Source: Epiperipatus broadwayi (Eukaryota > Onychophora > Udeonychophora > Euonychophora > Peripatidae). Taken from it: 64,000 bases of DNA. Below, piece after piece: positions 32,786-43,603 of the stretch (the stretch's first letter is position 1; each line of letters opens with the position of its first letter). The position numbers and the translations under genes were made by a program. The notes beneath the pieces were generated by a model that worked only from the letters and a program-made list of their open reading frames with translations, did not search any database and was not told the DNA's origin. The stretch covers positions 5,588,572 to 5,652,571 of the forward strand of contig JAQFVV010006238.1 of assembly GCA_028023455.1 (NCBI GenBank), given 5' to 3'.

Positions 32786-33925
32786 AATTTCTATAACTGT
32801 GGTATAACGTTTATATTTGGGTTAGGGATAATCTTTAGTTTAGTAAATGATTAGTGATAATCATTACTGTATTTATCTAGAGTGGATCATATCAAAGTTG
32901 TGGATAAAGTAAGTTTGACACTTGTAAATCAAAATATAACAATTCAATATTAGTAAATGAAAGTTAATTAAAATTAAAAGTCGAAAGATTTGCTAACATA
33001 AAAACGTTAGTAATTCACAACTTATAGGGTAATATAATTTAATTCCATTAATTAATAACAGATAATTTAATTTGTAAACTTCTCATAATTATTATTATTT
33101 AATTCTCTTGTAAGAATTTATAATAGTTTATTTTCATTTGTGCAATATTTTTTATATTATATTTTTTATGACACAATAAAAGTATACGTTTTTAATTTTT
33201 TTAAAAAAGCTCATAAACTAATCATATATAATAACAAATTTACAGAATGTGTGTATATTTTTAAAAAGATGAATAAAGCATTGAACCCAGCCAGAGATAA
33301 TATACAAATAGTCACAATATGTGAGACTAATTTGTGGATTTGTAGGTATATCTTCCATATAATAATTAATTAATAGAGAATATATCATGATTTAAGTATA
33401 TGCTTTAAATTTCTTTGACATTTTCATAATTAGTTATTTCATTAATTTATTATTTTAAAATTAGATAGCATTAATTGCACATATTCTGTATTCAATTCTC
33501 AATATAATCGAATAGCATATAGTTTACTTATACATGTTATTGTGAATTATTGTGTTAGCCCATGGGTAATTTATTAGAGTAGGATAAATATAGTAAGAAC
33601 AGGTTCTCTGGATCCTGAAGATGGCACTAAAAGATATAAAACATTTCTATCTCAAAACAAATAAAGCTGATTTGTTCTGACCAATATTATTTTTATAGTC
33701 AGTCCCAATGAATGAGTAAAAGTGAATATTGATAGGGAAACATAGCCAATTCATTAATATTACTAAAAATCAAACTTATAAAACAATGATAATGAATGGT
33801 TTTGGCAATGATAAAAGTTACTGCCCAATATTGTTTTGGAAGAATTTAATTTTTAATATTATACTTCAATAGGAAGATGTCAGAAGTATAATAATTACAC
33901 TTTCTTATTGCATTGCTAAATGTAT
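32786..33925. other. AT-rich spacer
   Basis: No supported gene. The 77-codon frame at 33,140-33,373 has no recognisable motif and typical AT-rich composition. Confidence 0.4.
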
Positions 33926-33997
33926 ACCATATAATACTAAATTATCCATTCACTTTACTACTGTTACACAATGCTTTATTTGCCACCCTTTTTTACA

Positions 33998-34026
33998 GTT
34001 TCAGTTGCCCCAGAAATCTTCTTCAG
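33998..34026 (-). ncRNA. Hammerhead-like hairpin motif
   Basis: Minus strand CTGAAGA...GAAAC in one arm of the palindrome. The stem is weakened here (AACT in place of AATC before GAAAC). Confidence 0.3.
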
Positions 34027-34200
34027 AACTTTATATCTCCTATCATCAACTCTAAATTCAAATTTTAAAAATTTACTGTTTTACTTTTAGTAACCCCCTC
34101 TTTAAATTCTGCACTTTAATTTAAAGAGGGGGGGTACTAAAAGTATAATGGTAATTTTTTACAATTTGAATTTAGAGTTGAGGATTGGAGATACAAAGTT

Positions 34201-34228
34201 CTGAAGAAGATTGCTGGAGCAATCAAAA
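34201..34228 (+). ncRNA. Hammerhead-like hairpin motif
   Basis: CTGAAGA, extra A, stem GATTGC/GCAATC around TGGA, then CAAAA where GAAA is expected. It is the partner of 33,998-34,026. Confidence 0.3.
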
Positions 34229-34490
34229 TTGTAAACTGTAAAAAAGAGTGGTAAATAAAGCATTGTGTAACAGTAGTAAAGAGAATGGACAATTTAGTAC
34301 TATATGGTAAGATGTCAGAAGGTTTTTATAATTATCCCATAAGGCACCTAGTGATACATGAACATGTGGACATGTGCAATAAGTATTATTATTTGCATTT
34401 ATTGGCCATTATCATTATCATTTAGGCATCCAGAACATAAATAGTATCTCAACATAGCTCATACTGAGTTCAGTATCCATTCAGTAGAAT

Positions 34491-34778
34491 ATATACAAAT
34501 AAAATTTCTGTTAATTTAAAATTATTGTAATAACAAAAATAATAAATATAATGGTAATTAACTATTATATACAGTCTTTCAATCCACAGAAGTACTTTTG
34601 ATTAATTACTTAACCCTTCTCAATCACTATATATATATACAAATAAAATTTCTGTTAATTTAAAATTATTGTAATAACAAAAATAATAAATATAATGGTA
34701 ATTAACTATTATATACAGTCTTTCAATCCACAGAAGTACTTTTGATTAATTACTTAATCCTTCTCAATATATATATAT
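34491..34778. repeat. Tandem duplication, two 144-bp units
   Basis: Units 34,491-34,634 and 34,635-34,778 differ by one substitution in the first 134 bp (C/T in 'aacccttct'), with a (TA)n stretch at the junction. The duplication is recent. Confidence 0.93.
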
Positions 34779-34936
34779 ATATCAGTGTTGAAGCATGACT
34801 TTTTTTAGGAATGGAAGCACCCTTCTTTTTTTATAATGTTTTTATTTCACTTGCCACAGCAATTTTTATGTAATAGTGCCTAACATATATATTACACACA
34901 TCTAGAAAAATCTGAAACTCTCTTATCTGTAAATCA

Positions 34937-35475
34937 GGAATATATTATCAATATATTTTTATTTTCCAAATTCTTTTAGCATTCTTAAAATTTTTAATTG
35001 TAAATAAGATCTTAGCATTGTTTGAACTTCTCATAATCAATAAGAATGCATTAGTCAAATTCATTCTTTTTTTTCCATGTGTCAAATGCATTGACTGGGA
35101 AGCAAACCCAGGCAAGCTGCTTGGAAGGCATCTATGCTAAACACTAGGCCACCAATGCTTGACAAATTCATTACATATATAAAAACAATTCAACTGTTGG
35201 TTAAAAAAAATGAAAGTCAACAGTAATTCCATACAAAAAATATGAATTTAAATTGCTCATTCCAATTAGATTGTGATTATTTTAAATATAGATAATATAT
35301 TATCAATATATTTTTATCTTCCAAATGCTTTTAACATTCTTAAAAGTTTTAACTGTAAATTAGATCTTAGCAATGTTTGAACTTCTTATAATCAATGGGA
35401 ATGCTTTGTCAAATTCATTCTTTGCATATATAAAAACAATTCAACTATTGGTAAAAAATTGAAAGTGAATTTTTT
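34937..35475. repeat. Older direct duplication, first unit interrupted by a SINE
   Basis: The unit 'tatattatcaatatattttt...acaattcaact' is present at 34,937-35,195 and 35,290-35,445. Without the SINE and one target copy, the first unit would align end to end with the second. The second unit therefore preserves the empty site 'gtcaaattcattctttgcat'. Confidence 0.82.
35066..35162 (-). mobile_element. tRNA-Gly(UCC)-derived SINE, copy 1
   Basis: The minus-strand SINE is 97 bp, flanked by the target duplication CAAATTCATT (35,056-35,065 and 35,163-35,172). It reads GTCAAGCATTGGTGGCC, A box, 'gccttccaagcagc' (anticodon arm of tRNA-Gly with UCC in the loop), B-box GGGTTTGCTTCCC, the acceptor 3' strand, TTGACACAT, then an A-run (seen as T8). 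The acceptor arms GCATTG/CAATGC still pair. The empty site in the neighbouring duplicate confirms the boundaries. Confidence 0.9.
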
Positions 35476-36716
35476 AAATAGACATTTAATTAAAGCTTTT
35501 GAAAGTTTTAGTGAATTTTTTTATGAAAGCACTCATTCCATTCAATACATGGATGCTTTGTCCCTGATATACATATATATGTGAGTGTGTAATATTATAG
35601 AACAAACTACTCTTTTGATATGCATTCTCCCAACAATAACTGTTTTAAAACCATAGGTGATTCACCTACACTTAGAACCCATTCTTAAAATAAACCAACA
35701 ATCATTGACTGTACCTAGATTATGGTTCGAACTTATTATGAGCCTGATTTTTAGGTATGGCCAATAATTGTTGTTTTATTTTTAAAATGTTGGACCATTT
35801 ATAGTTTTAATACAATTATTGGCAAGAAGATAAGAAGAGTAATAACTTCCACTAAGAAGAGTAATAACTTCCACAATGTTAGATACATAAATTGCTACAT
35901 TATTAATTGTTATATATATATATAAAAGTGTGTATAAGAAAATCAAATTAGAATTAATTTTATAAATTGTAATATTTCAATATTAAAATATGTAAATTAA
36001 TATTATGTAATAATAGATGATCAAATTATTTATATGTAACTAAAACATAACTTGAACTAATATTATAAAAATTCAATATATTAATATTTAAAATATGCAA
36101 ATAAATATTAAATTGCATAATGTTAATTCCACTTATATTTGATACTACATACTTTTACTAGTTTAACCATCAATAGCTAATATTTATTTCCATTTTTATT
36201 ATATATTTAAAATAGACTTTACTAAAACGTATGTATAAATTTTCAGTAATTGAAAAAAATCCTGATGACTGCAAAAAAATATATCAAGTTGAAGAAAATG
36301 TTAATGATTAATCTGCTAATTTAAAAAAATAATTAATGAATATTAATTCTAATGAGATAAAAAAAAGATTAAATAAACATATGATAGATAAACACACCTA
36401 CTTATATTAAATAAATATCAATGAGCATAAATAATCAAAAATAATCAAAATAGTATATTAAAACACTAGCTAATGCAAAGACACAATTACGCTTATGTTC
36501 AGGTTCATTCCATATTTGAAATTAAAAGAAAAAAATCCTTGTTAGTTGCTCTATCTTGGAAAAAAAGTTGTTCTATAATATGACCTCTTAACTTGAATGA
36601 TCTGGAAAATTGAAGTGTTTATATGAGTGATCTTCTTCATTTTTATGCAAAATATCAAATCTATACATAGTTATTTTAATATATAAATAATTTAAATGCA
36701 ATCTATCCACACTATT
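35476..36716. other. AT-rich spacer
   Basis: Nothing recognised apart from a short direct repeat 'ctaagaagagtaataacttcca' near 35,830-35,873. Confidence 0.4.
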
Positions 36717-36898
36717 TTGAACACTTTTTAGCGAAAAACCTTTTATTGTACATATATGCATACACAATCTTATGTTTCAATTGTCCTGCAGTCTTTTTCA
36801 GAACCACATTTACTTGAATTTTTTAAAAGTAAAAAAAAATATAAGATTGGGTATGCATATGTGTACAATAAAAGGTTTTTGCTTAAAAGTGCTCAAAG
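36717..36898. mobile_element. Palindromic element, 182 bp
   Basis: The arms 36,717-36,773 and 36,842-36,898 are reverse complements with few mismatches ('ccttttattgtacatat' core). In the centre, on the minus strand, is CTGAAAAAGACTGC...GAAAC (36,801-36,774), a decayed form of the hairpin motif found in 18,404-18,706. The family is different but the design is the same. Confidence 0.75.
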
Positions 36899-37599
36899 TA
36901 AAATAGGTAAATTGCATTAATATAATATAAACTATTTATTAAAGCATTTGCTACATTCTATTAAACATTTTAAATTTACACTTTGGTAATGGACATAATT
37001 GGAGATATGCCCGTTAAAATGGTTAATGACTTTATTTTGGGTCATTTTTGTATCAAATATGCCATCTTGTGTGGCTATCAAAGACAATGTATTATAATCT
37101 TCAATAATGTTGTTAATAATCTTATGTTTGGAAAAACTTTGGTAATCTCCACACTGTGATGTCACCAGGTAATAAGCTTGTGATCTATTAGACACAGACT
37201 AGTTTAAATAAACATTTAGAATCTGTATATGAGAAAAATTATGTAAAAGAAAAGCAATAACATTAATATAAACTCTGGAATAGGATTTAAGTGTTGTACA
37301 TAATTATAACCAATGCTCATTTCGTGCCTTCAAAGTGATTATGCCAATACACATGCATTTTTGTTGTATACGTCATTGCCATATGCAGCTAAACTTAAGT
37401 TAACACACTCCAAAACTTATATCTATTATTACTGTCTAACAGTAGATATGTCCGATTCCCACATTATATAGAATTGAATATTAGATTGATTATATAAGTC
37501 TAAGACAATAAAACCAATTACTCAATGCTTTAAGAGGTTTATAAATTAGATGGTAACAATCAACTCTTACGCTATCAACAATTGCAATCTGTAGATTGG
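36899..37599. other. AT-rich spacer
   Basis: An 87-codon minus-strand frame (36,932-37,195) lacks recognisable motifs. No repeat was identified. Confidence 0.35.
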
Positions 37600-37698
37600 T
37601 TTTTTTTTTTGATATGTCAAAACATTTACCAGGAAGCGAACCTGGGCCAGCTGCTTGGAAGGCAACTATGCTAACCGCTAGGCTACCAACGCTTGACA
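37600..37698 (-). mobile_element. tRNA-Gly(UCC)-derived SINE, copy 2
   Basis: Minus strand: GTCAA leader, then a nearly complete tRNA-Gly(UCC) body: GCGTTGGTAGCC, A box TAGCCTAGCGGTTA (37,686-37,673), anticodon arm TTGCCTTCCAAGCAG, B box GGTTCGCTTCC, then TTGACATATC and an 11-base A-run (T-run at 37,600-37,610). Flanks 37,586-37,600 and 37,698-37,712 match at about 10 of 14 bases, a possible decayed target duplication. It is not a functional tRNA gene: the acceptor stem is mismatched and the poly(A) tail marks it as a retroposon. Confidence 0.88.
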
Positions 37699-37712
37699 AC
37701 CTATAATTTGTT

Positions 37713-38599
37713 GATAGCTTAAGAATTTCTTGTTATCAACTATATAAGTCAGAGGCCATAGTTATTCATCTCCAAGTATAAATTTTGAGATGTATAGTTT
37801 ATGTCTAAATATGTTAGTGAGAAATGTCTAACAATTAGCTATATTTGTCATAGATAAAATATTAAACCATTAAGATTTGCATAACAAATGATGGTTAACA
37901 TGGTAACTCACATTTTAATCAATGATGAAATCTGTAAACTATCTAATAATAATAGTAGGATAAATAATGGCTTATATAAAATATTTAGTAACATAATATA
38001 ATGGAGAAATCAAATCCCAAACATTGGTATGAGAAGACATTTGCTTTAATTTTCATATTTAATTATTTTTTATTTCAAACTACGTTTGACCAGTAAATCA
38101 ATTCTTGATTTATATTGAAATACTTGGTTTTTTATTTAAGGTAAATCTTGATTGGTATAACATTAGGCAGAAGTCTTTGTATTTTTGACTGTGTTAGATT
38201 TATATATTATTGTTATGTGGGGTGTAAAAAAGATATTGTAGATATACAGATTTAGTTGAGTGAATTACCAAGTGAGGATTATGAAATAATCTATTTTGAA
38301 GCTCAAGTAATAACTTTTTTTAAGCATTTATATATTATTGTATTATAGCGACTTATGCATACAGACATAACTGAAGGATTATAGATCAAGATGGTTACAA
38401 TAGTAAAAATGTCCATAGTAGCACACACACATACATACATGTAACAGCCACTCATAAATGAGTATAACCACTCCAACTATAAAGAAAGATAAAAAATTAA
38501 GCACAAAACTGTTCAAAAATGAGTTTTGTAATGATTACACAAACCAATCTATAAACCATAAATGTAACCATGCATAAAACATGTGTTCCATGTTCTGTT
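37713..38599. other. AT-rich spacer
   Basis: Nothing recognised. Confidence 0.4.
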
Positions 38600-40160
38600 T
38601 GTTTGATATTTTACTTTGCTGAGTTTTTTACTTCTTCAGTAATAAGTTTTCTTTTTGAAATACTCCAATACCATATCTAATTATAGTTTTCCAAAAATAT
38701 TTTATTCTTTACCATATCTTTTCAATGGAAATCAACAATATCACACTTCTTTAAAATATCACTGAGTTAATCCATATAAAGTACATGGAGCTTATCTCTT
38801 CCATGAAATCCATGCTTAAGTTTACCATAAAACAACCTTTTAGGTATTATTGTACTTTTTATTTGTCTTGCATATCCAATCTATAGGAATTCTATATTAT
38901 CAAATCTAGGAAGTTTAAGAATAAATTGATTGATTTTATGACTTGGTCATTTTATTTTTAAAATATTATTCATCTTTAAATGAAATTTTTTTAATGCCTT
39001 TATATTGTATTAGTAGGATATACAAGTTGCACTTCTATACAATAAATTTGATAAAATATAAGCTCTCTATATAAGCGAACTTAGTTGCTATAGTTATTTC
39101 CCTGTGATAAACACCTTATTTTTTATCTTTTTAAAAGCAGCTATATGTTAAAGTCTGTATTACTCCTCTAAGTTTAAGTTGGCCTTTCAATCTCTAGAAC
39201 TATCAAATTATTTAAATTATTTTCAATTTGCTAACAATCCAAATTAAATATTACTGAGAATTTTTCTTCTATCACTGACTGATAAAAGTCTTTCAACACT
39301 GCATTCAAAACATTAAGTACATTCTGTAAATTGTCTTTTAAATTGGTAAAAATATTCACATCCATCAGTGTACTGAAAATTCAGAATGCAAGAAGTAGAA
39401 GTTCTTGTTTTTGCTTCTAATCAATTCAAATTAAAAATTCCACTATCAAATCTGCATTGTATATTAATTCCTGCTTCATTAACTGTTTATAAACAGATTC
39501 AAAGACAACTATTATAAAAATTGAAAACAGTGTTGGAGCAAATATCTTTAACACCCCAATTTCTGTATAAAATGCTTCAGATTTTTCATTTGCAGTAATA
39601 ACATTTCCTCTCATTCCATTATATTGAAGTGAAAGAGGCCTGCTATATCACAATGGATTGCAGCACCGTCAACCGGAAGGAATCATGTTACTCCATATCC
39701 AAGAAATGGAATGCTTAAAGTTGCATATATTTGCATATAATTAAAATAACAGCCATCTTATAAAAAGAGCTATGAATATGAGAACTGTGTCTCTTGAAAG
39801 TACTCAGTGTATGATTTAATAAAATACTACACATCTTTAGCTTTGTGGTCATTGCATTTTTAGCACTATATGGATTTACTATAATAATCCAACATGCAAA
39901 GTTTTAAAAAACTAAATTTGTATGTTGAAGTTGTATAATATAAATTTTGGTGAACAACTAACTAATTTCAAACAGTACTATAGACCTATCCTATTAACTG
40001 AATCAAATTCCTTGACTAATTAATAAAAACCAATATGTAAATCAACATTTTGTTCCCAATAATTTTCTTGCATTTGCCTGGCAATAAGAACTATCTCAAA
40101 AAAGCTTATTGATTCTTTAAAATCACATGAATCTTTGGTACACCTATACCAATAACTAGC
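38600..40160 (-). pseudogene. Second LINE family, heavily decayed RT, split by a PLE
   Basis: On the minus strand from 40,140: ARQMQENYWEQNVDLHIGF, motif A VKEFDSVNRIGL (about 40,025-39,985), CSPKFI, then a foreign insertion (39,620-39,862), then VITANEKSEAFYTEIGV and motif B region LKIFAPTLFSIFI (about 39,560-39,510), the equivalent of GVKQGCVLAPTLFSIFF. A late C-terminal block GCFMVNLSMDFME (about 38,845-38,800) corresponds to the LYGELK-G-R block of these LINEs. Stops throughout. Clade not assigned. Confidence 0.72.
39620..39862 (+). mobile_element. PLE 3' end inserted in the LINE
   Basis: This matches the end of the PLE copies at 28,090-28,330 (reverse) and 59,290-59,500: 'gaggcctgct...caatggattgcag', the 'gaatcatgttactccatatcc' block, 'aaagagctatgaatatgag', 'ctcttgaaagt', and the terminal 'agctttgtggtcattgca'. 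Only the last about 40 codons and the 3' UTR are present, so it is 5'-truncated. Confidence 0.82.
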
Positions 40161-41859
40161 GGTTTACTTATGATATAATATCATCTTTGTATTAGCACTG
40201 TTGACAGAAGAGCTAGACTAGGATGTGGCTACGAGACTCAGGTTACAATCTAATATCACATGATGGTAATCCTCATCATTATAGCTGATTAGTCAGCTCA
40301 CTTCAAAGCAATACTAGCTGCCTGAGCAGATTTTATCTGCTCAAACAATTCTGATGAATTTATTAAACAACAATCCAGTTATAGTTCAGTCTACCAGCTA
40401 CAGCACTCATCACTTCACATTATTTCTTAGATTTTACAGTATATATATATATCATTAAAAACCAGTCAACACTTAGACAATCCCAATACGAATAACAATC
40501 AACAATTTCAAACTACTGTCAAGGCAACCCCCTTTTAACAATATATTGTTTTCACTTATTGTCTTTCATTTATACGAGTAATGCAAATAAGTAGCAATAC
40601 GCAAACATTTTATGAATAAACAAATAAACGAGATCTTCAAATTAAAAAGCAACTGTAAATATTAACAAAAGCATTCAAAAATGTCTTAAAACAAAATAAA
40701 AGTATTTACCTTTTTAAAATTAATACATGTAAGCTGATATATCAATATGTAATATATTTATTTGTATTAAATATTTTTTTAAGTACGCATTTATAAATTA
40801 TTTTCTTAAAAATAAATAAACCCGTTGTCAATGTTGGTTTGCAGTATATTGTATTATACAATTTTTTAAATGTTTATCTCTGCAAAAAGTTTTTTTTTTT
40901 TCAAATTAATTTCATGTAACTTTCTTATTGCTATGGCAACGTGGATAACATTATTTAGCTGGTAATTTGTAAAATCAGCAGTAGTTTTGAATAACTAAAA
41001 ATTCTATATATGCTTCATAACACACATATTAATCAAAAATGCAGAAAAATGATTTCCTGCTTAGCGTAATTTAACTGCTGGAATGAATAATGTTATTAAT
41101 AATGATGATGATGTAATCAAAATCAGTTGTAATAATAATAATATTTTTAGCCAATGTCGCTTTAGTACCTTTTTTTAAAAAAAAAAAAATATATTTTTTT
41201 TTCTTTTTTTGTTTATTGTAAAGTCTAAAATCCCACTATACATGTATACAGGATGTAATAGAAAAACAAAACTGCTAGGATGAGCATGAAGATATGGGTG
41301 TTAGGCATCTGTACATCATCTGATGGATGAAGATCGTTTGTGAACACATGCGTAATGAAAGAGAGTGATGGATGGTTGCGAAATTGTAGAATTCAGATAA
41401 AAAATACATCAATAAAAACAACTTGAATATCTAAAGTATATATAACAATTTGATGTACAAATAATTTTTCAGCATTTACAATCTTGGTACCAACTATTTC
41501 ATCTATATATAAACTACAAAAATGATAATTATCAGGAAACCTCAATATTATACTTTTCCACTTACAAATAATCACTAAACTCTCTGTGTTTTGTACCTTT
41601 TTAATGAAAGAATTTTATTCCCAAACAGTTTTTTAACACTGGTCAAACTTGCTAGCCATCTTTAGAATAAACTACAAAAAAACTTGAAAAATGAACATTG
41701 ACTTATGGCAGAATTATAGACTCTGAAGCTGAAAACCCATGAATCATGACTCCATTCTGCCACCTACTCCAGTGCTCGAATTTCATATGAAACCCTGAGC
41801 AACAATCTATTTGATTATTATTCAAAATGATTATGCTAAACAATAATTGTTTAATAACT
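40161..41859. other. Spacer with simple repeats
   Basis: A possible tRNA-like segment ('tggctacgagactcaggttacaatc', about 40,225-40,250) has a weak B box. Poly(T)/(A) tracts lie at 40,890-40,900 and 41,171-41,210. No gene was recognised. Confidence 0.35.
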
Positions 41860-42125
41860 GAGATACAAGCTTGTTATATACCTGTATCAATATATGTAAT
41901 ATATAAGGTATATGAGCACAGACTTTCGCATGACCCACCACTCTCCACTCTATCTCATAATGCTGATACACTTGAACACATATATATTGAAAAGATAAAT
42001 AATCACCAACATACATATTTCATGCTAAACTAGCAATCATCAGTTGGTCCAGATTATCATCTCTACACATATATGCAATAAGTGCTCAGATATATATTAA
42101 GATAGCCAATCTTCATACATTAATG
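41860..42125 (-). mobile_element. SINE-like element with hammerhead ribozyme, copy D
   Basis: This minus-strand copy aligns with copy A almost end to end, including the upstream segment 'gagcacttat...gcatatatgtgtagag'. The B-box position has drifted as in A, so A and D form a subfamily distinct from B and C. A truncated plus-strand copy follows at 42,262-42,358. Confidence 0.75.
42005..42048 (-). ncRNA. Hammerhead ribozyme, minimal type I, copy D
   Basis: Minus strand: helix I ACCAA/TTGGT perfect, core CTGATGA intact, stem II TTGCT/AGCAT with loop AGTTT (T-T at the base), GAAA intact, short helix III AUAU/GUAU. The base at the cleavage position is G (ATG) instead of A, C or T, which should block cleavage. 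Confidence 0.7.
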
Positions 42126-42261
42126 GACAGGCTCCAATCCACTCCACACTCCAACTCTTCAACTGTCCATCCAATTGAAAATCTGATGATGGAACACTCA
42201 AAGGCCACCCTGAGGCTGAGATTCTAATCACACCCATGTTGACCTAAAGTCAATCTGACCC

Positions 42262-42358
42262 CTCATTTATCTTTTTGACATATATGTGTTCAAGTGTATC
42301 AGTGTTATGAGATAGAGTGGAGAGTGGTGGGTCATGTGAAAGTCTGTGCTCATATAGT
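42262..42358 (+). mobile_element. Truncated plus-strand copy of the ribozyme element
   Basis: It begins just downstream of where the ribozyme would cleave ('catttatctttttgacatat') and continues through the tRNA-like part to 'gtctgtgctcatatag'. It is inverted relative to copy D, with 136 bp of other sequence (42,126-42,261) between them. Confidence 0.75.
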
Positions 42359-43241
42359 AATTGTTTAAATAAATGCAAAGCCATTATTTTTAAGCATTAA
42401 TAATGTTTATGGATTTATTTATATAATTACTGTTTACCATCTTCATTTTCAAGTTTTCTTTACATTTCCTTTTTGCAGTTAATTCAGAGAATGAGTAAGA
42501 GATTTGGCCAAAATATTAATATGTATTCATGAATAAAATTATTCCATTAAAATTGTTTGAGATTATAATTGAGTTTAAGATTATATATATGTTGAATTAA
42601 ATATTTCCATGGATTGTTACTATAATAAAAAATAGAATGAGATCATATTCATGTAGACAGAGATAACCTTTAACCTTTGATGTTGCCAAAAAGGATTAAT
42701 TACTACTAATTGACAATCCCTGAGAGTAAACAATTTTTTTATTAATCTATAATAGCTTTTTTGTTGGAGTTTTTTGATCCAAGTGAATAATAAATCATTC
42801 TAAGTGGAATTTGTTCATGATGAATAATAAATCAAATAGTCATGCAGTCTAATAAAAATTGATTCATTTATTAAATTAGTGAACTATTAAGAACAAAAGT
42901 ACAATTTCTTCAGACAAATTGATTTTAAAAATCCTCCATTTTCATTTAATTATATATATTTGTAAATTATGTTAAACTATTCAAAACAGTAACAAAAAGT
43001 ATTGTAAACAATATTAACTACTTCTAACTTGCCCTATGAATTTACTATTTGGTAGTAAATAAAATGCTCTTACACTCTCAAATGAAATTCCAAGATAATC
43101 ATTTTTTCCCAGACAAATCTTTATTAATATGAATGCTCCAAAAAGTGTCATTATTACAGATTAATTATGTTAAACAACAAAAAAATTATTAGTCGACTTT
43201 TGATTGTCATTATTTATAATGGCATTACTTATAACAACCTC
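42359..43241. other. AT-rich spacer
   Basis: Nothing recognised. Confidence 0.4.
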
Positions 43242-43603
43242 TCAAAGAAATATGGAGAGATGCATGTTAGGAGTAACAAAAAGAGATTGAAAACACAATA
43301 TACAGGTAAGAGAACAAACAGGTGTTACTGACCTCATTGAAAAAATTAAAAGACTGAAGTGGAATTAGGCTGGACATATTTCTAGAAGAGATGATAATAG
43401 ATGGACAATTGAAATCTTAAACTGGATTCCAAGAGATTGTAAAAGACCCAAAAAGAGACCACATGTGAGATGGATGAATGAAATAAGAAAGTGTGCATGG
43501 GTGATGTGAAGAGAGAAGCTAAAGATCAAAGAAGATTGATTGAATTTGGAGAGACCTTCATCCTGCAGTGGATTGATAATGATTGATGATAATGATGATG
43601 ATT
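43242..43603 (+). mobile_element. RTE 3' end
   Basis: It carries the RTE C-terminal coding region ('tatggagagatgcatgttag' = MERCMLGV) through the 'gtggattgataatgattg' end and a (GAT)n tail at 43,585-43,602. A stop and frameshift are present. It is one of the younger-looking fragments. Confidence 0.85.

Larger units (their letters stand above)
33926..34308. mobile_element. Palindromic MITE-like element, copy 2 (383 bp)
   Basis: It has the same ends (ACCATATAATACTAAATT and its partner) and internal blocks as 18,404-18,706, with a longer centre containing 'aaccccctctttaaat' and its inverted partner. The arms carry hammerhead-like motifs at 33,998-34,026 (minus) and 34,201-34,228 (plus). No ORF. 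Confidence 0.82.

Noticed and set aside
33140-33373. 77-codon ORF
   Set aside because: Lys/Ile/Asn/Phe-rich as expected by chance in AT-rich DNA, no motif, no start context or neighbouring signal.
37600-37698. Possible tRNA-Gly(UCC) gene on the minus strand
   Set aside because: Acceptor stem is mismatched, the B box is altered (GGTTCGCTTCC), and a poly(A) tail with the shared TTGACATAT trailer marks a SINE.
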